DNA of 28,631 bases from CAYSRM01 sp964475205 (GTDB lineage Bacteria > Verrucomicrobiota > Kiritimatiellia > UBA8416 > CAYSRM01): contig CAYYVQ010000035.1 of assembly GCA_964475205.1 (NCBI GenBank), forward strand, positions 1-28,631, read 5' to 3'. The notes under the pieces were generated by a model. That model was given only the letters and a program-made list of their open reading frames with translations. It searched no databases and was not told the DNA's origin. The position numbers were made by a program, and so were the translations under genes. Below, piece by piece: positions 1 through 7,209 of the stretch (its first letter is position 1; each line of letters starts with the position of its first letter).

Positions 1-114
1 TAAACTGACCCAAAACATCCGTGCCATCAGTGTAATCCGTGGTTGTCCCCGTAAGGCGCTGATCCATCCTATGTTACAGGTCAGACCCGGTGCACTGGTG
101 AATAATCCAGGGTA
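1..114 (+). repeat. Degenerate right half of the dispersed TA-bounded element
   Basis: The stretch 17-44 reads like the inner arm of the 177-bp elements found at 4132 and 25971 (ATCCGTG..ATCAGTGTAATCCGTGGTT type). It is followed at 99-114 by TGAATAATCCAGGGTA, which matches the right terminus of those elements (TGAATAATTCAGGTTA) at most positions and ends in TA. The middle has diverged, and any left end would lie outside the window. I read this as an old, partly decayed copy. No coding sequence is visible before 217. Confidence 0.4.
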
Positions 115-145
115 ATTATAACCGTCAAACAAAGCTGCGTTTTTT

Positions 146-175
146 TTGGAAATTCACACTGAGATGTATTATAAG
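146..175 (+). promoter_or_regulatory. Possible sigma-70-type promoter of the HtrA gene
   Basis: TTGGAA at 146-151 and TATAAG at 170-175 are separated by 18 nt, about 40 nt before the HtrA start. The match to the housekeeping consensus is moderate, and TATTAT at 167-172 is an overlapping alternative -10. A T-tract (140-147) precedes it. Assigned by position and pattern only. Confidence 0.25.
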
Positions 176-216
176 TCAGGTTAGATTTCAGGTTAACATT
201 TCAGGAAGGTATTTGA

Positions 217-1650
217 ATGATGAAAAAATGCGGGTTGATCTGTTTTTTGAATATTGGACTTCTTATTGCAAACTTGTGCTATGCTGAGACCGGCAGCGCT
301 GAAAACGACATAGGGATACTCAAAAGAACGGGCAAGGCTTTTTCCGAAGTGGCTAAAAAAGCTATGCCGGCGGTGGTTTTTATAACAGTTGAGAAGGAAG
401 TCGAGGTGCAGGGATACTCGCCGTTCCGGTTCAACGATCCGTTTGATTTCTTTGGATTTGACAGGTTCCGGGGCCAGCCAGGCGGTCCGCAGACTCAGCG
501 AAGAGTTGTCCAGGGTTGGGGGTCTGGGTTTATCATCACCAGGGACGGATATATTCTTACTAATAACCACGTGGTAGGCGACTCGGACAAGATTACCGTC
601 AAGTTGCATGATGGAAGGACCTTTGAAGCCGAGCTTGTCGGGACTGATCCAAGGTCTGAAGTTGCGGTTATTAAAATTGACGCCGAAAAACTCCCGTTTC
701 TTGAGGCCGCGGATTCTTCTAAGCTGGACATCGGGGAATGGGTCATAGCCATAGGGAACCCGTTCGGGCTGGCGGAGACGCTTACTGTCGGAGTTGTAAG
801 CGCGAAAGGCAGAAGCAATATCGGGCTTGCCGATTATGAGGATTTTATTCAGACCGATGCGGCAATTAATCCCGGAAATTCCGGCGGCCCCCTGCTGAAC
901 ATCGACGGGAAGGTGATAGGAATCAATACTGCTATAATGAGCCAGAGCGGCGGCTACATGGGAATTGGTTTTGCCATTCCCATTAATATGGCTCTTGCCA
1001 TCCGGGACCAACTGGTGGAAAAGGGCAGGGTAACGCGCGGATTCCTGGGTGTCCGTCTTAATCCGCAATATGGCGACGAGATGGCGGAATCTTTCGGGCT
1101 TGATGAAGCCAGGGGCGCGCTGGTGGCAGAGGTGATGGAAGATACCCCTGGAGCGGAAGCGGGTCTTCGGAGCGGCGACATAATCCTGCAGGTAAATGGC
1201 GAAGAGCTTCGGGACAGTAATGAACTGATTAACAAGATTGCTCTGATGCGGCCGGGAACGGATGTGATTTTGAAAATTTTCCGTGATGGCAAAGAGATAG
1301 AGAAAAAGGCGACGCTCGGGACTTATCCCGGCGACGAGGAATCCCAATCCGAAGCTGTAGAGATACTTGGACAGCTTGGTTTTTCGGTCACTGAACTTAC
1401 TCCTGAGCTGGGTTCCAGGCTTGGATATGAGCTTGAAGAAGGAGTGGTCGTCAGCGAAGTGGAAAGCGGAAGCATTGCGGAGGCTGCCGGAATTCAGCCC
1501 GGTCAGTTGATCCTGGGTGTTAACCGCCGGCAGGTTGCCGGCCCGGCCGAATTCAAAGAGGAAATTGCCAGGGCCGCAGACACTAAAAAACTGCTCCTGA
1601 GGATAAAAAGCCGCAGACGGTCGTGGTATGTGCTTCTCGACTTGAGATAG
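217..1650 (+). CDS. Periplasmic HtrA/Do-family serine protease with two PDZ domains
   Basis: This encodes a 477-residue DegP/HtrA-type protease/chaperone that handles misfolded envelope proteins in the periplasm. A signal peptide is visible (positive MMKK, hydrophobic core, likely cleavage after CYA at residues 21-23). The trypsin-like domain spans about residues 40-270, with the His motif TNNHVV (H118) and the nucleophile in NPGNSGGPL (S222). Two PDZ domains follow (about 275-375 and 385-475), giving the standard Do-family length and layout. One oddity is that the segment corresponding to DPRSDIAL of E. coli DegP reads DPRSEVAV, so the catalytic Asp position is Glu148 (codon GAA). The start is supported by AGGAAGG about 8 nt upstream; a second ATG follows immediately. 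UvrC begins 29 nt downstream on the same strand. The family call is firm; activity with the Glu is uncertain. Confidence 0.96.
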   Translation: MMKKCGLICFLNIGLLIANLCYAETGSAENDIGILKRTGKAFSEVAKKAMPAVVFITVEKEVEVQGYSPFRFNDPFDFFGFDRFRGQPGGPQTQRRVVQGWGSGFIITRDGYILTNNHVVGDSDKITVKLHDGRTFEAELVGTDPRSEVAVIKIDAEKLPFLEAADSSKLDIGEWVIAIGNPFGLAETLTVGVVSAKGRSNIGLADYEDFIQTDAAINPGNSGGPLLNIDGKVIGINTAIMSQSGGYMGIGFAIPINMALAIRDQLVEKGRVTRGFLGVRLNPQYGDEMAESFGLDEARGALVAEVMEDTPGAEAGLRSGDIILQVNGEELRDSNELINKIALMRPGTDVILKIFRDGKEIEKKATLGTYPGDEESQSEAVEILGQLGFSVTELTPELGSRLGYELEEGVVVSEVESGSIAEAAGIQPGQLILGVNRRQVAGPAEFKEEIARAADTKKLLLRIKSRRRSWYVLLDLR

Positions 1651-1679
1651 GGACCTGTTTTTTTTGCGGAAGATAATTT

Positions 1680-3155
1680 ATGAATCTGCCGGATAAACTT
1701 AAGGAAAAGCTGCGCCGTCTCCCGGACAAGCCTGGATGCTATATGATGCGGGATTCATCCGGGCGTATCATATACGTAGGCAAGGCTGCGTCGCTGAGAA
1801 AAAGGGTTATGTCTTATTTCCGCGATGCCACGTTGCGACGAGGTTCGCCCAAGCTTCGCGGCCTGGTCAGGAGTGTCAGGGATCTTGATTATATTGTTGT
1901 TCGAAACGAGGCTGAGGCCGCATTGACCGAAGGCAGGCTTATCAAAGATTACCGGCCGAGGTATAATGTAAGTTTCAAGGACGACAAACGTTTTCTTCTT
2001 TTGAAAGCTTGTCCCGACCATGAGCTGCCGCTGTTTGAGCTTTGCCGTATAAAGCGCGGCGATGGCGCAGTCTATTTCGGGCCGTATGCCTCGTCTGCCG
2101 CGGCCAGGGCAGCACTTGATTTTGTTGAAAAAACGTTCGGCATCAGAAAATGCGCTCCCATGGTTCCTGATGAAACAACTTATCAACACTGTATAAACGA
2201 CATTGTGCGGTTCTGTTCAGCTCCCTGTGTGGGTAAAGTATCCGCCGCTGAATACCGTCAGAGGTTTGAAGAGGCTTGTGCCTTTTTGAGAGGGGAGCGC
2301 CGGGAATATCTCAGCCAGATGAAGGAGCGCATGGAAAAAGCGGCAGCCGAGACGCGCTTTGAAGATGCCGCTGCAATCAGAGATACGTATCTGCTGCTGC
2401 GCGAGGCGGTGAAACAGAAAAACAGGATAGCGGCTACTCCGGAAATGAGGAAAGAGGAGGCGCGGCAGGGTCTGGAGGAATTGAAGGATATTGTCGGCAT
2501 CAAGGCTTTGCCTCGAGTTGTGGAGGCCTATGACATATCGAACATATCCGGCAGTTATTCTGTGGCGAGTATGGTGTGTTTTGTGGATGGAATGCCGAAC
2601 CGCACCCGTTACCGGCGCTTTCGCATAAGAACAGTGGAGAATATTGATGATCCCCGTATGATCGCAGAGGTTATAGGCCGCCGGTTTGAAAGACTGCTTC
2701 AAGATGGCGGTGTACCGCCGGATCTAGTTGTGATTGACGGGGGGAGCACTCAGCTTGGCGCGGCCCGAAGCAAGCTTTATTCACTTGGTATGGAGCGGGT
2801 TGTTTCCATAGGCCTTGCCAAGCGGTTCGAGGAAATATATCTCCAGCCGACAGGAAAACCGCTTCGGCTTCCTCCCGATTCGGTGGCTCTGAAAGTTTTG
2901 AAGAGGATAAGAGATGAGGCGCATCGATTTGCGATTGACTACCATCGCAGACTCAGGAACAAGCGTATCCGGGAGTCTGTGCTTGATGATATTTCCGGGG
3001 TCGGTCCTGCGAAGAAGCGGCAGTTGCTTGAGCGTTTCGGGTCTGTCAAAAGAATCATACAGGCTGACGAAGGAGAGATTGCAGCGGTGCCGGGGATAGG
3101 GTCAAATCTTGCCCGAATTATTGTTAATGAACTGAAGCCTGCGGACGATGCCTGA
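1680..3155 (+). CDS. uvrC: Excinuclease ABC subunit C, short form
   Basis: UvrC makes both incisions around UvrAB-recognised DNA lesions in nucleotide excision repair. Visible in order are: the GIY-YIG nuclease domain (about residues 15-95, CYMMRD..IIYVGKA, then R41); a cysteine set C158, C171, C179, C183 with spacing close to the four Fe-S cysteines of E. coli UvrC; a UvrB-interacting UVR motif (about 212-247); the RNase H-like second nuclease (YDIS D285, VIDGG D353, D412 and H415 in RDEAHRF); and tandem helix-hairpin-helix motifs (about 436-485). At 491 residues it is shorter than the usual 550-610, apparently by compaction between UVR and the second nuclease, with catalytic residues kept. 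GCGGAAG lies about 8 nt before the ATG. Its 3' end overlaps or abuts the glycosyltransferase gene, suggesting cotranscription. Confidence 0.97.
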   Translation: MNLPDKLKEKLRRLPDKPGCYMMRDSSGRIIYVGKAASLRKRVMSYFRDATLRRGSPKLRGLVRSVRDLDYIVVRNEAEAALTEGRLIKDYRPRYNVSFKDDKRFLLLKACPDHELPLFELCRIKRGDGAVYFGPYASSAAARAALDFVEKTFGIRKCAPMVPDETTYQHCINDIVRFCSAPCVGKVSAAEYRQRFEEACAFLRGERREYLSQMKERMEKAAAETRFEDAAAIRDTYLLLREAVKQKNRIAATPEMRKEEARQGLEELKDIVGIKALPRVVEAYDISNISGSYSVASMVCFVDGMPNRTRYRRFRIRTVENIDDPRMIAEVIGRRFERLLQDGGVPPDLVVIDGGSTQLGAARSKLYSLGMERVVSIGLAKRFEEIYLQPTGKPLRLPPDSVALKVLKRIRDEAHRFAIDYHRRLRNKRIRESVLDDISGVGPAKKRQLLERFGSVKRIIQADEGEIAAVPGIGSNLARIIVNELKPADDA

Positions 3156-4134
3156 CTTGATGAAAACTCTCGTGGTAAAACTGAGTTCTCTTGGAGATTT
3201 ATTCCATGCTTTGCCGGCGCTTAACCAGTTGAAAGAGGGACTCGATTGCGAAATCACGTGGGTGACTCAGAAGGAGTATGCCGGGGTGGTCCGGTGTTTC
3301 AAGGATGTGGACAAGGTTATTGAGTTTTCCAGGCGTGAGCCTGCGAAATCGGGGGTTTTTCTCAATGAGCTGCGCGCCGAAAGATACGATCTTGTGCTCG
3401 ACATGCAGGGGCTGTTGAAAAGCGCTGTTATTACAGGATTTTCACGGGGCCGGAGGAAGATCGGTCCTTCGTTCCGCCGAGAATGTTCAGGCATTTTCTA
3501 CGGAGAGATTGCGGGCAGGCGAAACAAGGAACGGCATGCAGTCGAGGAAAATATGGACTTTGTTTCGCACCTCGGGCTTGAACATAAGAACAACAGGTTT
3601 TTTCCCGTTGAGTTTCCTGATGTTGAAATATCCGGAACAAGGCCGCGGGTAGCCATTCTGCCGCGTTCCCGCTGGTCTACAAAAAACTGGCCGCTTGAAT
3701 ATTATGTTCAGGTTGCCGGGTATCTGCAGGAAACGTTGTATGCAACCATCTTTCTGTCCGGCGCTGATGCCGACAGACCGGCGTGCGAACGCATAGCCCA
3801 GCAGCTTCCCCGTGAAGCTGTTAATGTTGCCGGGATGCATTCGCTGCCGGAAGCCGGCGGTTTTCTCGCCCGCATGGATCTTCTGATAGCCAATGATTCC
3901 GGCCCGGTTCATATGGCCGCTGCTGCAGGAACCCCTGCGGCGGTTCCGTTTGGACCGACTTCCGCGGAAAGGACCGGTCCGTATGGACAGGGGCACACTG
4001 CATTTTGTTCCGCTGAAAGCTGTAGCCCGTGTTTTTCGAGACAATGCAAAAGAGGCGGAATGCCCTGCCTCTGGGGCATCAAACCCGAAGAAGTTCAAAA
4101 AGCAGCCGTTGCTATTCTGAAAAAGACATATTAG
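3148..4134 (+). CDS. Glycosyltransferase family 9, heptosyltransferase-like (LPS core)
   Basis: This 328-residue protein has the two-Rossmann GT-B layout of WaaC/WaaF/RfaQ heptosyltransferases, which add ADP-heptose to the lipopolysaccharide inner core at the inner membrane. Family signatures are LSSLGDLFHALPAL near the N-terminus, DLVLDMQGLLKS, PRSRWSTKNWP in the linker region and NDSGPVHMAAAAGTP followed by FGPTSAERTGPYG in the nucleotide-sugar half. A C-terminal cysteine cluster (SCSPCFSRQC..MPC) is typical of part of the family. The ATG at 3148 overlaps uvrC by 8 nt; an in-frame ATG at 3160 (MKTLVVKLSSLGD) matches usual N-termini better and lies just after the uvrC stop, with no clear ribosome site for either. 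The stop TAG (4132-4134) coincides with the end of a dispersed repeat. Exact acceptor unknown. Confidence 0.9.
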   Translation: MPDLMKTLVVKLSSLGDLFHALPALNQLKEGLDCEITWVTQKEYAGVVRCFKDVDKVIEFSRREPAKSGVFLNELRAERYDLVLDMQGLLKSAVITGFSRGRRKIGPSFRRECSGIFYGEIAGRRNKERHAVEENMDFVSHLGLEHKNNRFFPVEFPDVEISGTRPRVAILPRSRWSTKNWPLEYYVQVAGYLQETLYATIFLSGADADRPACERIAQQLPREAVNVAGMHSLPEAGGFLARMDLLIANDSGPVHMAAAAGTPAAVPFGPTSAERTGPYGQGHTAFCSAESCSPCFSRQCKRGGMPCLWGIKPEEVQKAAVAILKKTY

Positions 4135-4308
4135 CCTGATCTATTCATCAACTTTTCGAAATACTATACAAGTCGTTTGCTCATATTTCTTTACCACGGA
4201 TTCCACTGATAACATGGATTTCTGTTTTATATCCATCATTCTTATACTTTATCCGTGTAATTGGTGCTATCCGTGGTTAAATTTCCTTCTTGTGAATAAT
4301 TCAGGTTA
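4132..4308 (+). repeat. 177-bp MITE-like element, copy 1
   Basis: The left end TAGCCTGATCTATTCATCAA (4132) and the right end TGAATAATTCAGGTTA (4293-4308) form an imperfect terminal inverted repeat: about 13 of the outer 16 positions match when one is reverse complemented, and both are bounded by TA. Inside, 4191-4219 and 4251-4280 form a second long imperfect inverted repeat (TTACCACGGAT.. against ..ATCCGTGGTTAA), so a transcript could fold into a nested hairpin. The copy at 25971-26147 has the same 177-bp length, inverted orientation and about 16 mismatches by my alignment, without gaps. The central 38 or so nt are identical. No reading frame is carried. The first bases form the stop codon of the upstream glycosyltransferase. 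Confidence 0.85.
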
Positions 4309-4318
4309 GGAATGTAAT

Positions 4319-5779
4319 CTATTCACATGCTTCGAAAGGGGTATCGCCGACTTCTTTCTGCTTTCGTTCAAGTTCGGCGGTGAGTTTCTTTACCACATCC
4401 GCATAGGCCGGATCATTGTAGACGCTGTTCATCTCGTATGGGTCTTTTTCGAGATCGAAGAGTTCCCATTCAGGTGAGAGTTCGATAACGTCGGTTCCAA
4501 CTTCGGAACCACCGGAATACATGACCTCTTTATCTGCGCCTTTCTGGCCGCATCCGTCACAGTAGTAGTAGATCAGTTTATATCGCTTTGTGCGAATGCC
4601 GTAATGCGCCGCAACATTATGATCGCTTCTGTTCATCCAGTAGCGGTAGTACATTGAATCCTGCCAGTCTTGAGGCGTTTCTCCTCTCGCGGGACCCCTG
4701 AAGCTCCTGCCCTGGAATTCCTGCGGTGTGTCCGTGGAGCAGTAGTCAAGAAACGTGGGAGCGAAATCAACATTTGTGATTATGTCCACGTTGGCGCTGC
4801 CGGCCTTGATCTCTTTAGGGTACCGCATTATGAAAGGCATGCGCAGCGATTCCTCATACATGAACCGTTTATCATACCAGCCATGGTCGCCCAGGAAGAA
4901 GCCCTGGTCGGAAGTATAGACGACAATCGTATTTTCGGTAAGGTTGTTATCGTCCAGATAATCAAGCACACGTCCCACATTGTCATCAACGCTTGCGATA
5001 ACCCGCAGGTAGTCCTTGATGTACCGCTGATACGCCCACTTTCGCAGTTCCATCTCGGGCAAATCACGATTGATCTGGCATTTGATGTCTCTTGTGTTCA
5101 TGTGCACACCTACGCGCATACGCGCCGATGCCGCCGGCGCAGCCCGGTTTTCGTATGTATCGAAAAGAGTCTCCGGTTCGGGTATAGTTTCATTGGCGTA
5201 CATGTGCAGATGTTTCTCGTCGGGCTCCCATTCGCGATGAGGAGCCTTGTGATGATATAGCATGCAGAACGGCTTGTTTTTGTCACGGTTCTCAAGCCAG
5301 TCGAGGCACATATCTGTTATTATGTCGGTGACATATCCTTTTACTGTTCTTCTGGTCCCGCCGTCGGGTCCTTTGAAGATGAACATGGGGTTATGATAAA
5401 AACCCTGTCCGGGAAGGACGGCCCAGTCGTCAAAGCCTGTCGGGCAATGTTCAGGACCCTGGCCGAGATGCCATTTCCCGAAGATCGAAGTCTGGTATCC
5501 CTGTTCCTGAAGCAGCTTTGGGAAAGTTGTAAGACGGTTGTCCATGTGTGTGCGCAGGGTAGTGACCTCGTTAACATGGTTGTAAGTGCCTGCGAGTATT
5601 GCGGCTCGGCTTGGGGTGCAGATGGAATTAGTGCAGAAACAGTTGTCGAACCGGATGCCTTCGTTGGCGATGCGGTCCATGTTCGGAGTCTTATTGATAC
5701 GGCTTCCATAGCAGCTCATCGCATGGGCGGCGTGATCGTCGGTCATGATGAAGATAATATTCGGTCTGTCTGACGGCAT
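4319..5779 (-). CDS. Type I (formylglycine-dependent) sulfatase
   Basis: This 486-residue alkaline-phosphatase-fold sulfatase hydrolyses sulfate esters. The N-terminus NIIFIMTDDHAAHAMSCYG supplies the metal ligands D14/D15. The signature CTPSR (C54) carries the cysteine to be converted to formylglycine, and GKWHLG (K102, H104) and TSDQGFFLGDHG complete the active site. No signal peptide is visible, since the protein begins MPSDRPN, so it would act in the cytoplasm unless the start is further upstream. The overall type resembles N-acetylglucosamine-6-sulfatase/mucin-desulfating enzymes, but substrate cannot be read from sequence. A good ribosome site (AGGAAGG) precedes the start. No sulfatase-maturing enzyme is in the window; the radical SAM gene at 17382 lacks the hallmarks of anSME. 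Downstream it runs into the repeat element at 4132-4308. Confidence 0.95.
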   Translation of the reverse strand: MPSDRPNIIFIMTDDHAAHAMSCYGSRINKTPNMDRIANEGIRFDNCFCTNSICTPSRAAILAGTYNHVNEVTTLRTHMDNRLTTFPKLLQEQGYQTSIFGKWHLGQGPEHCPTGFDDWAVLPGQGFYHNPMFIFKGPDGGTRRTVKGYVTDIITDMCLDWLENRDKNKPFCMLYHHKAPHREWEPDEKHLHMYANETIPEPETLFDTYENRAAPAASARMRVGVHMNTRDIKCQINRDLPEMELRKWAYQRYIKDYLRVIASVDDNVGRVLDYLDDNNLTENTIVVYTSDQGFFLGDHGWYDKRFMYEESLRMPFIMRYPKEIKAGSANVDIITNVDFAPTFLDYCSTDTPQEFQGRSFRGPARGETPQDWQDSMYYRYWMNRSDHNVAAHYGIRTKRYKLIYYYCDGCGQKGADKEVMYSGGSEVGTDVIELSPEWELFDLEKDPYEMNSVYNDPAYADVVKKLTAELERKQKEVGDTPFEACE

Positions 5780-5833
5780 GTTAATATCCTTCCTGTATTA
5801 TTCCCGCCCTGCCTGTTTGCGGGCAGCCATAAA

Positions 5834-5853
5834 ATCTGAAAAATTATTCAGAT
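5834..5853 (-). terminator. Weak hairpin after the flavin-reductase gene
   Basis: ATCTGAA (5834-5840) and TTCAGAT (5847-5853) form a perfect 7-bp stem with a 6-nt loop. On the minus strand it is followed by TTTTAT. It lies 30-50 nt after the flavin-reductase stop and before the sulfatase start. The stem is A+T-rich and the T-run short, so termination would be partial at best. Confidence 0.25.
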
Positions 5854-5882
5854 AAAAGATGCTACATGAAGCGAGGGGAAGT

Positions 5883-6419
5883 TCAAGATTTAACTGCCCC
5901 GAGCCTGTACCCCTTTTCCTCCAGGATAAAATCGTATCCTTCCGATTCATCAATAAGGCAGAGGATACGTTTTGGTTTGTTGTGAATCCACACGGCAAGC
6001 ACTTCGCCGGCGAAGATAGTATGGTCGCCAGCAGTCATCCTGCCGGCCAGCCTGCACTCCATATTTGCCGCGCACTCCTCTATGAGCGGGGCGTTTATGT
6101 GTTTGCCCGTGGCTGGTGTAAGCCCTGCCTCTTTGAACTTGTCTGTGTTCCTTCCGCTTCTGGTTCCGCAGGTGATTGTCGCCTTTGCCAGATCTTCGCC
6201 GGGCCATGCAAGGACGAATTCACCGGATTCTTCTATGAGGTTATGCGTGAACCTTGATGGCGCGACGCTTATGGCCATCATTCGAGGCGAGCCCGAAGCG
6301 TTCATTTTCCAGCCAAGCGGACAGATGCTTCGTCTGCCGTTATATTCGGCGACGGCCCATGCCACCCTTGCGGGACGTTCGCAGTGTTTCTTGAATTCAC
6401 TTAAATCTGACTCTCTCAT
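5883..6419 (-). CDS. Flavin reductase-like (DIM6/NTAB, FMN-binding split-barrel) protein
   Basis: This 178-residue protein fits the flavin-reductase-like/flavoredoxin family. Its core is WKMNASGSPRMMAISVAPSRFTHN, the FMN-binding segment with family-like spacing, followed by the loop SGEFVLAWPGEDLAKA, the stretch TCGTRSGRNTDKF, and LIEECAANMECRL near the dimer interface. Members bind FMN and supply reduced flavin or transfer electrons; the partner here is unknown. AAGGA lies 7 nt before the ATG. The isochorismatase-family gene is 74 nt upstream on the same strand and the sulfatase 103 nt downstream, so the three may be cotranscribed, but no shared pathway is obvious. Confidence 0.85.
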   Translation of the reverse strand: MRESDLSEFKKHCERPARVAWAVAEYNGRRSICPLGWKMNASGSPRMMAISVAPSRFTHNLIEESGEFVLAWPGEDLAKATITCGTRSGRNTDKFKEAGLTPATGKHINAPLIEECAANMECRLAGRMTAGDHTIFAGEVLAVWIHNKPKRILCLIDESEGYDFILEEKGYRLGAVKS

Positions 6420-6493
6420 GGTGTTGTCCTTTTGTTAAACCTGTGTGGTTGTTGAGCGCTGTATTCTGTTGAACCTGAAGAGTGAGTGGCCGT

Positions 6494-7033
6494 TTACTTG
6501 ATAATTTTTATGAGTTCCCGGAAACGGGGATGATCCGCCGTCCGAATTATATCGAAGAGGAAAGTCTCTACGCAGGTGGAAGGGACATGTTCCGATCCGA
6601 GCCGTTGGAGGGCAATATTACTGTCAATCTCCTTTCTCGACGATACGCAGTCGGCGATAATTTCAGGTTTGTATCCTGCCGCCTTGAGATCAACGGCGCT
6701 GAGGTATATGCACACGTGTGTTTCGATGCCGCAGAGGAAGACATGATTCCGTCCCGATTTTTCCAGTTCAGCCATGAACCGGGGTTCTCCGCAGCAGCTG
6801 AAGCTTTTCTTATGGATGGGTTGCTGTTTTGTCAGCAGCGTTTCCAGTTCCGGAACGGTCCGGCCCATTTTATCAGGCGCCTGTTCCGTCCGGATGACAG
6901 GTATGCCGAGCATAAGGGCGCTTTTGACTGCCTTGGCCAGGTTCTCTATAAGGCGGTCTTTTCCGCTCATATGCTCGATAAGCTTGATCTGCGCATCTAC
7001 CAGCACAAGTATACACTGTTTGCTGTCTATCAT
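6494..7033 (-). CDS. Isochorismatase-family cysteine hydrolase
   Basis: This 179-residue protein has the full catalytic triad of the family: D13 in LVLVDAQ, a lysine at 75 or 76 in PIHKKSFSC, and the nucleophile C108 in CGIETHVCIY with the usual cis-peptide IET just before it. The length is typical for small YcaC/nicotinamidase-like members, which cleave amides such as nicotinamide, ureidoacrylate or N-carbamoyl compounds, or the vinyl ether of isochorismate. Nothing seen selects among these; the Zn-binding residues of true nicotinamidases are not evident. CAAGGAAA lies about 8 nt upstream of the ATG. It is probably the first gene of a unit with the flavin-reductase-like gene. Confidence 0.88.
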   Translation of the reverse strand: MIDSKQCILVLVDAQIKLIEHMSGKDRLIENLAKAVKSALMLGIPVIRTEQAPDKMGRTVPELETLLTKQQPIHKKSFSCCGEPRFMAELEKSGRNHVFLCGIETHVCIYLSAVDLKAAGYKPEIIADCVSSRKEIDSNIALQRLGSEHVPSTCVETFLFDIIRTADHPRFRELIKIIK

Positions 7034-7100
7034 TCTGTTTTTCCTTGATTTATCATGGATAATTTACTGCGAGCACACATGTCACGAGATCTCAATCCCT

Positions 7101-7158
7101 TGATCTGCCACAACCTGTGCACTCTCCCAACGAAGGTTCCTGAATAAGTCAGCTCAGG
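7101..7158 (+). repeat. Diverged copy of the repeat block also found at 20733-20787
   Basis: TGATCTGCCACAACCTGTGC.. here aligns with TGATCTAAAGCAACCTGCAC.. at 20733. Both continue through CACTCTC, ACGAAG and GAATA to TCAG. About 40 of 55 positions agree by eye, including several blocks of 6-7 nt. In the 20733 copy this block ends in the perfect end core of the dispersed element; here that end is degraded and has lost the terminal TA. The block occupies the gap between the sigma-54 activator gene and the isochorismatase gene. Confidence 0.5.
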
Positions 7159-7209
7159 TTTTCATGAGAGTTTTCAAAGAACCGGAATCCGTGTCAATAT
7201 GTAATGTCT

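Noticed and set aside
193..1347. Long minus-strand open frame opposite the HtrA gene
   Set aside because: The plus-strand HtrA frame has a signal peptide, catalytic motifs and PDZ domains; the antisense frame has no recognisable motif and arises from the codon bias of the real gene.
7170..7200. Minus-strand TTGACA as a promoter for the isochorismatase gene
   Set aside because: A perfect -35 sequence is there, but no acceptable -10 lies 16-18 nt further on.
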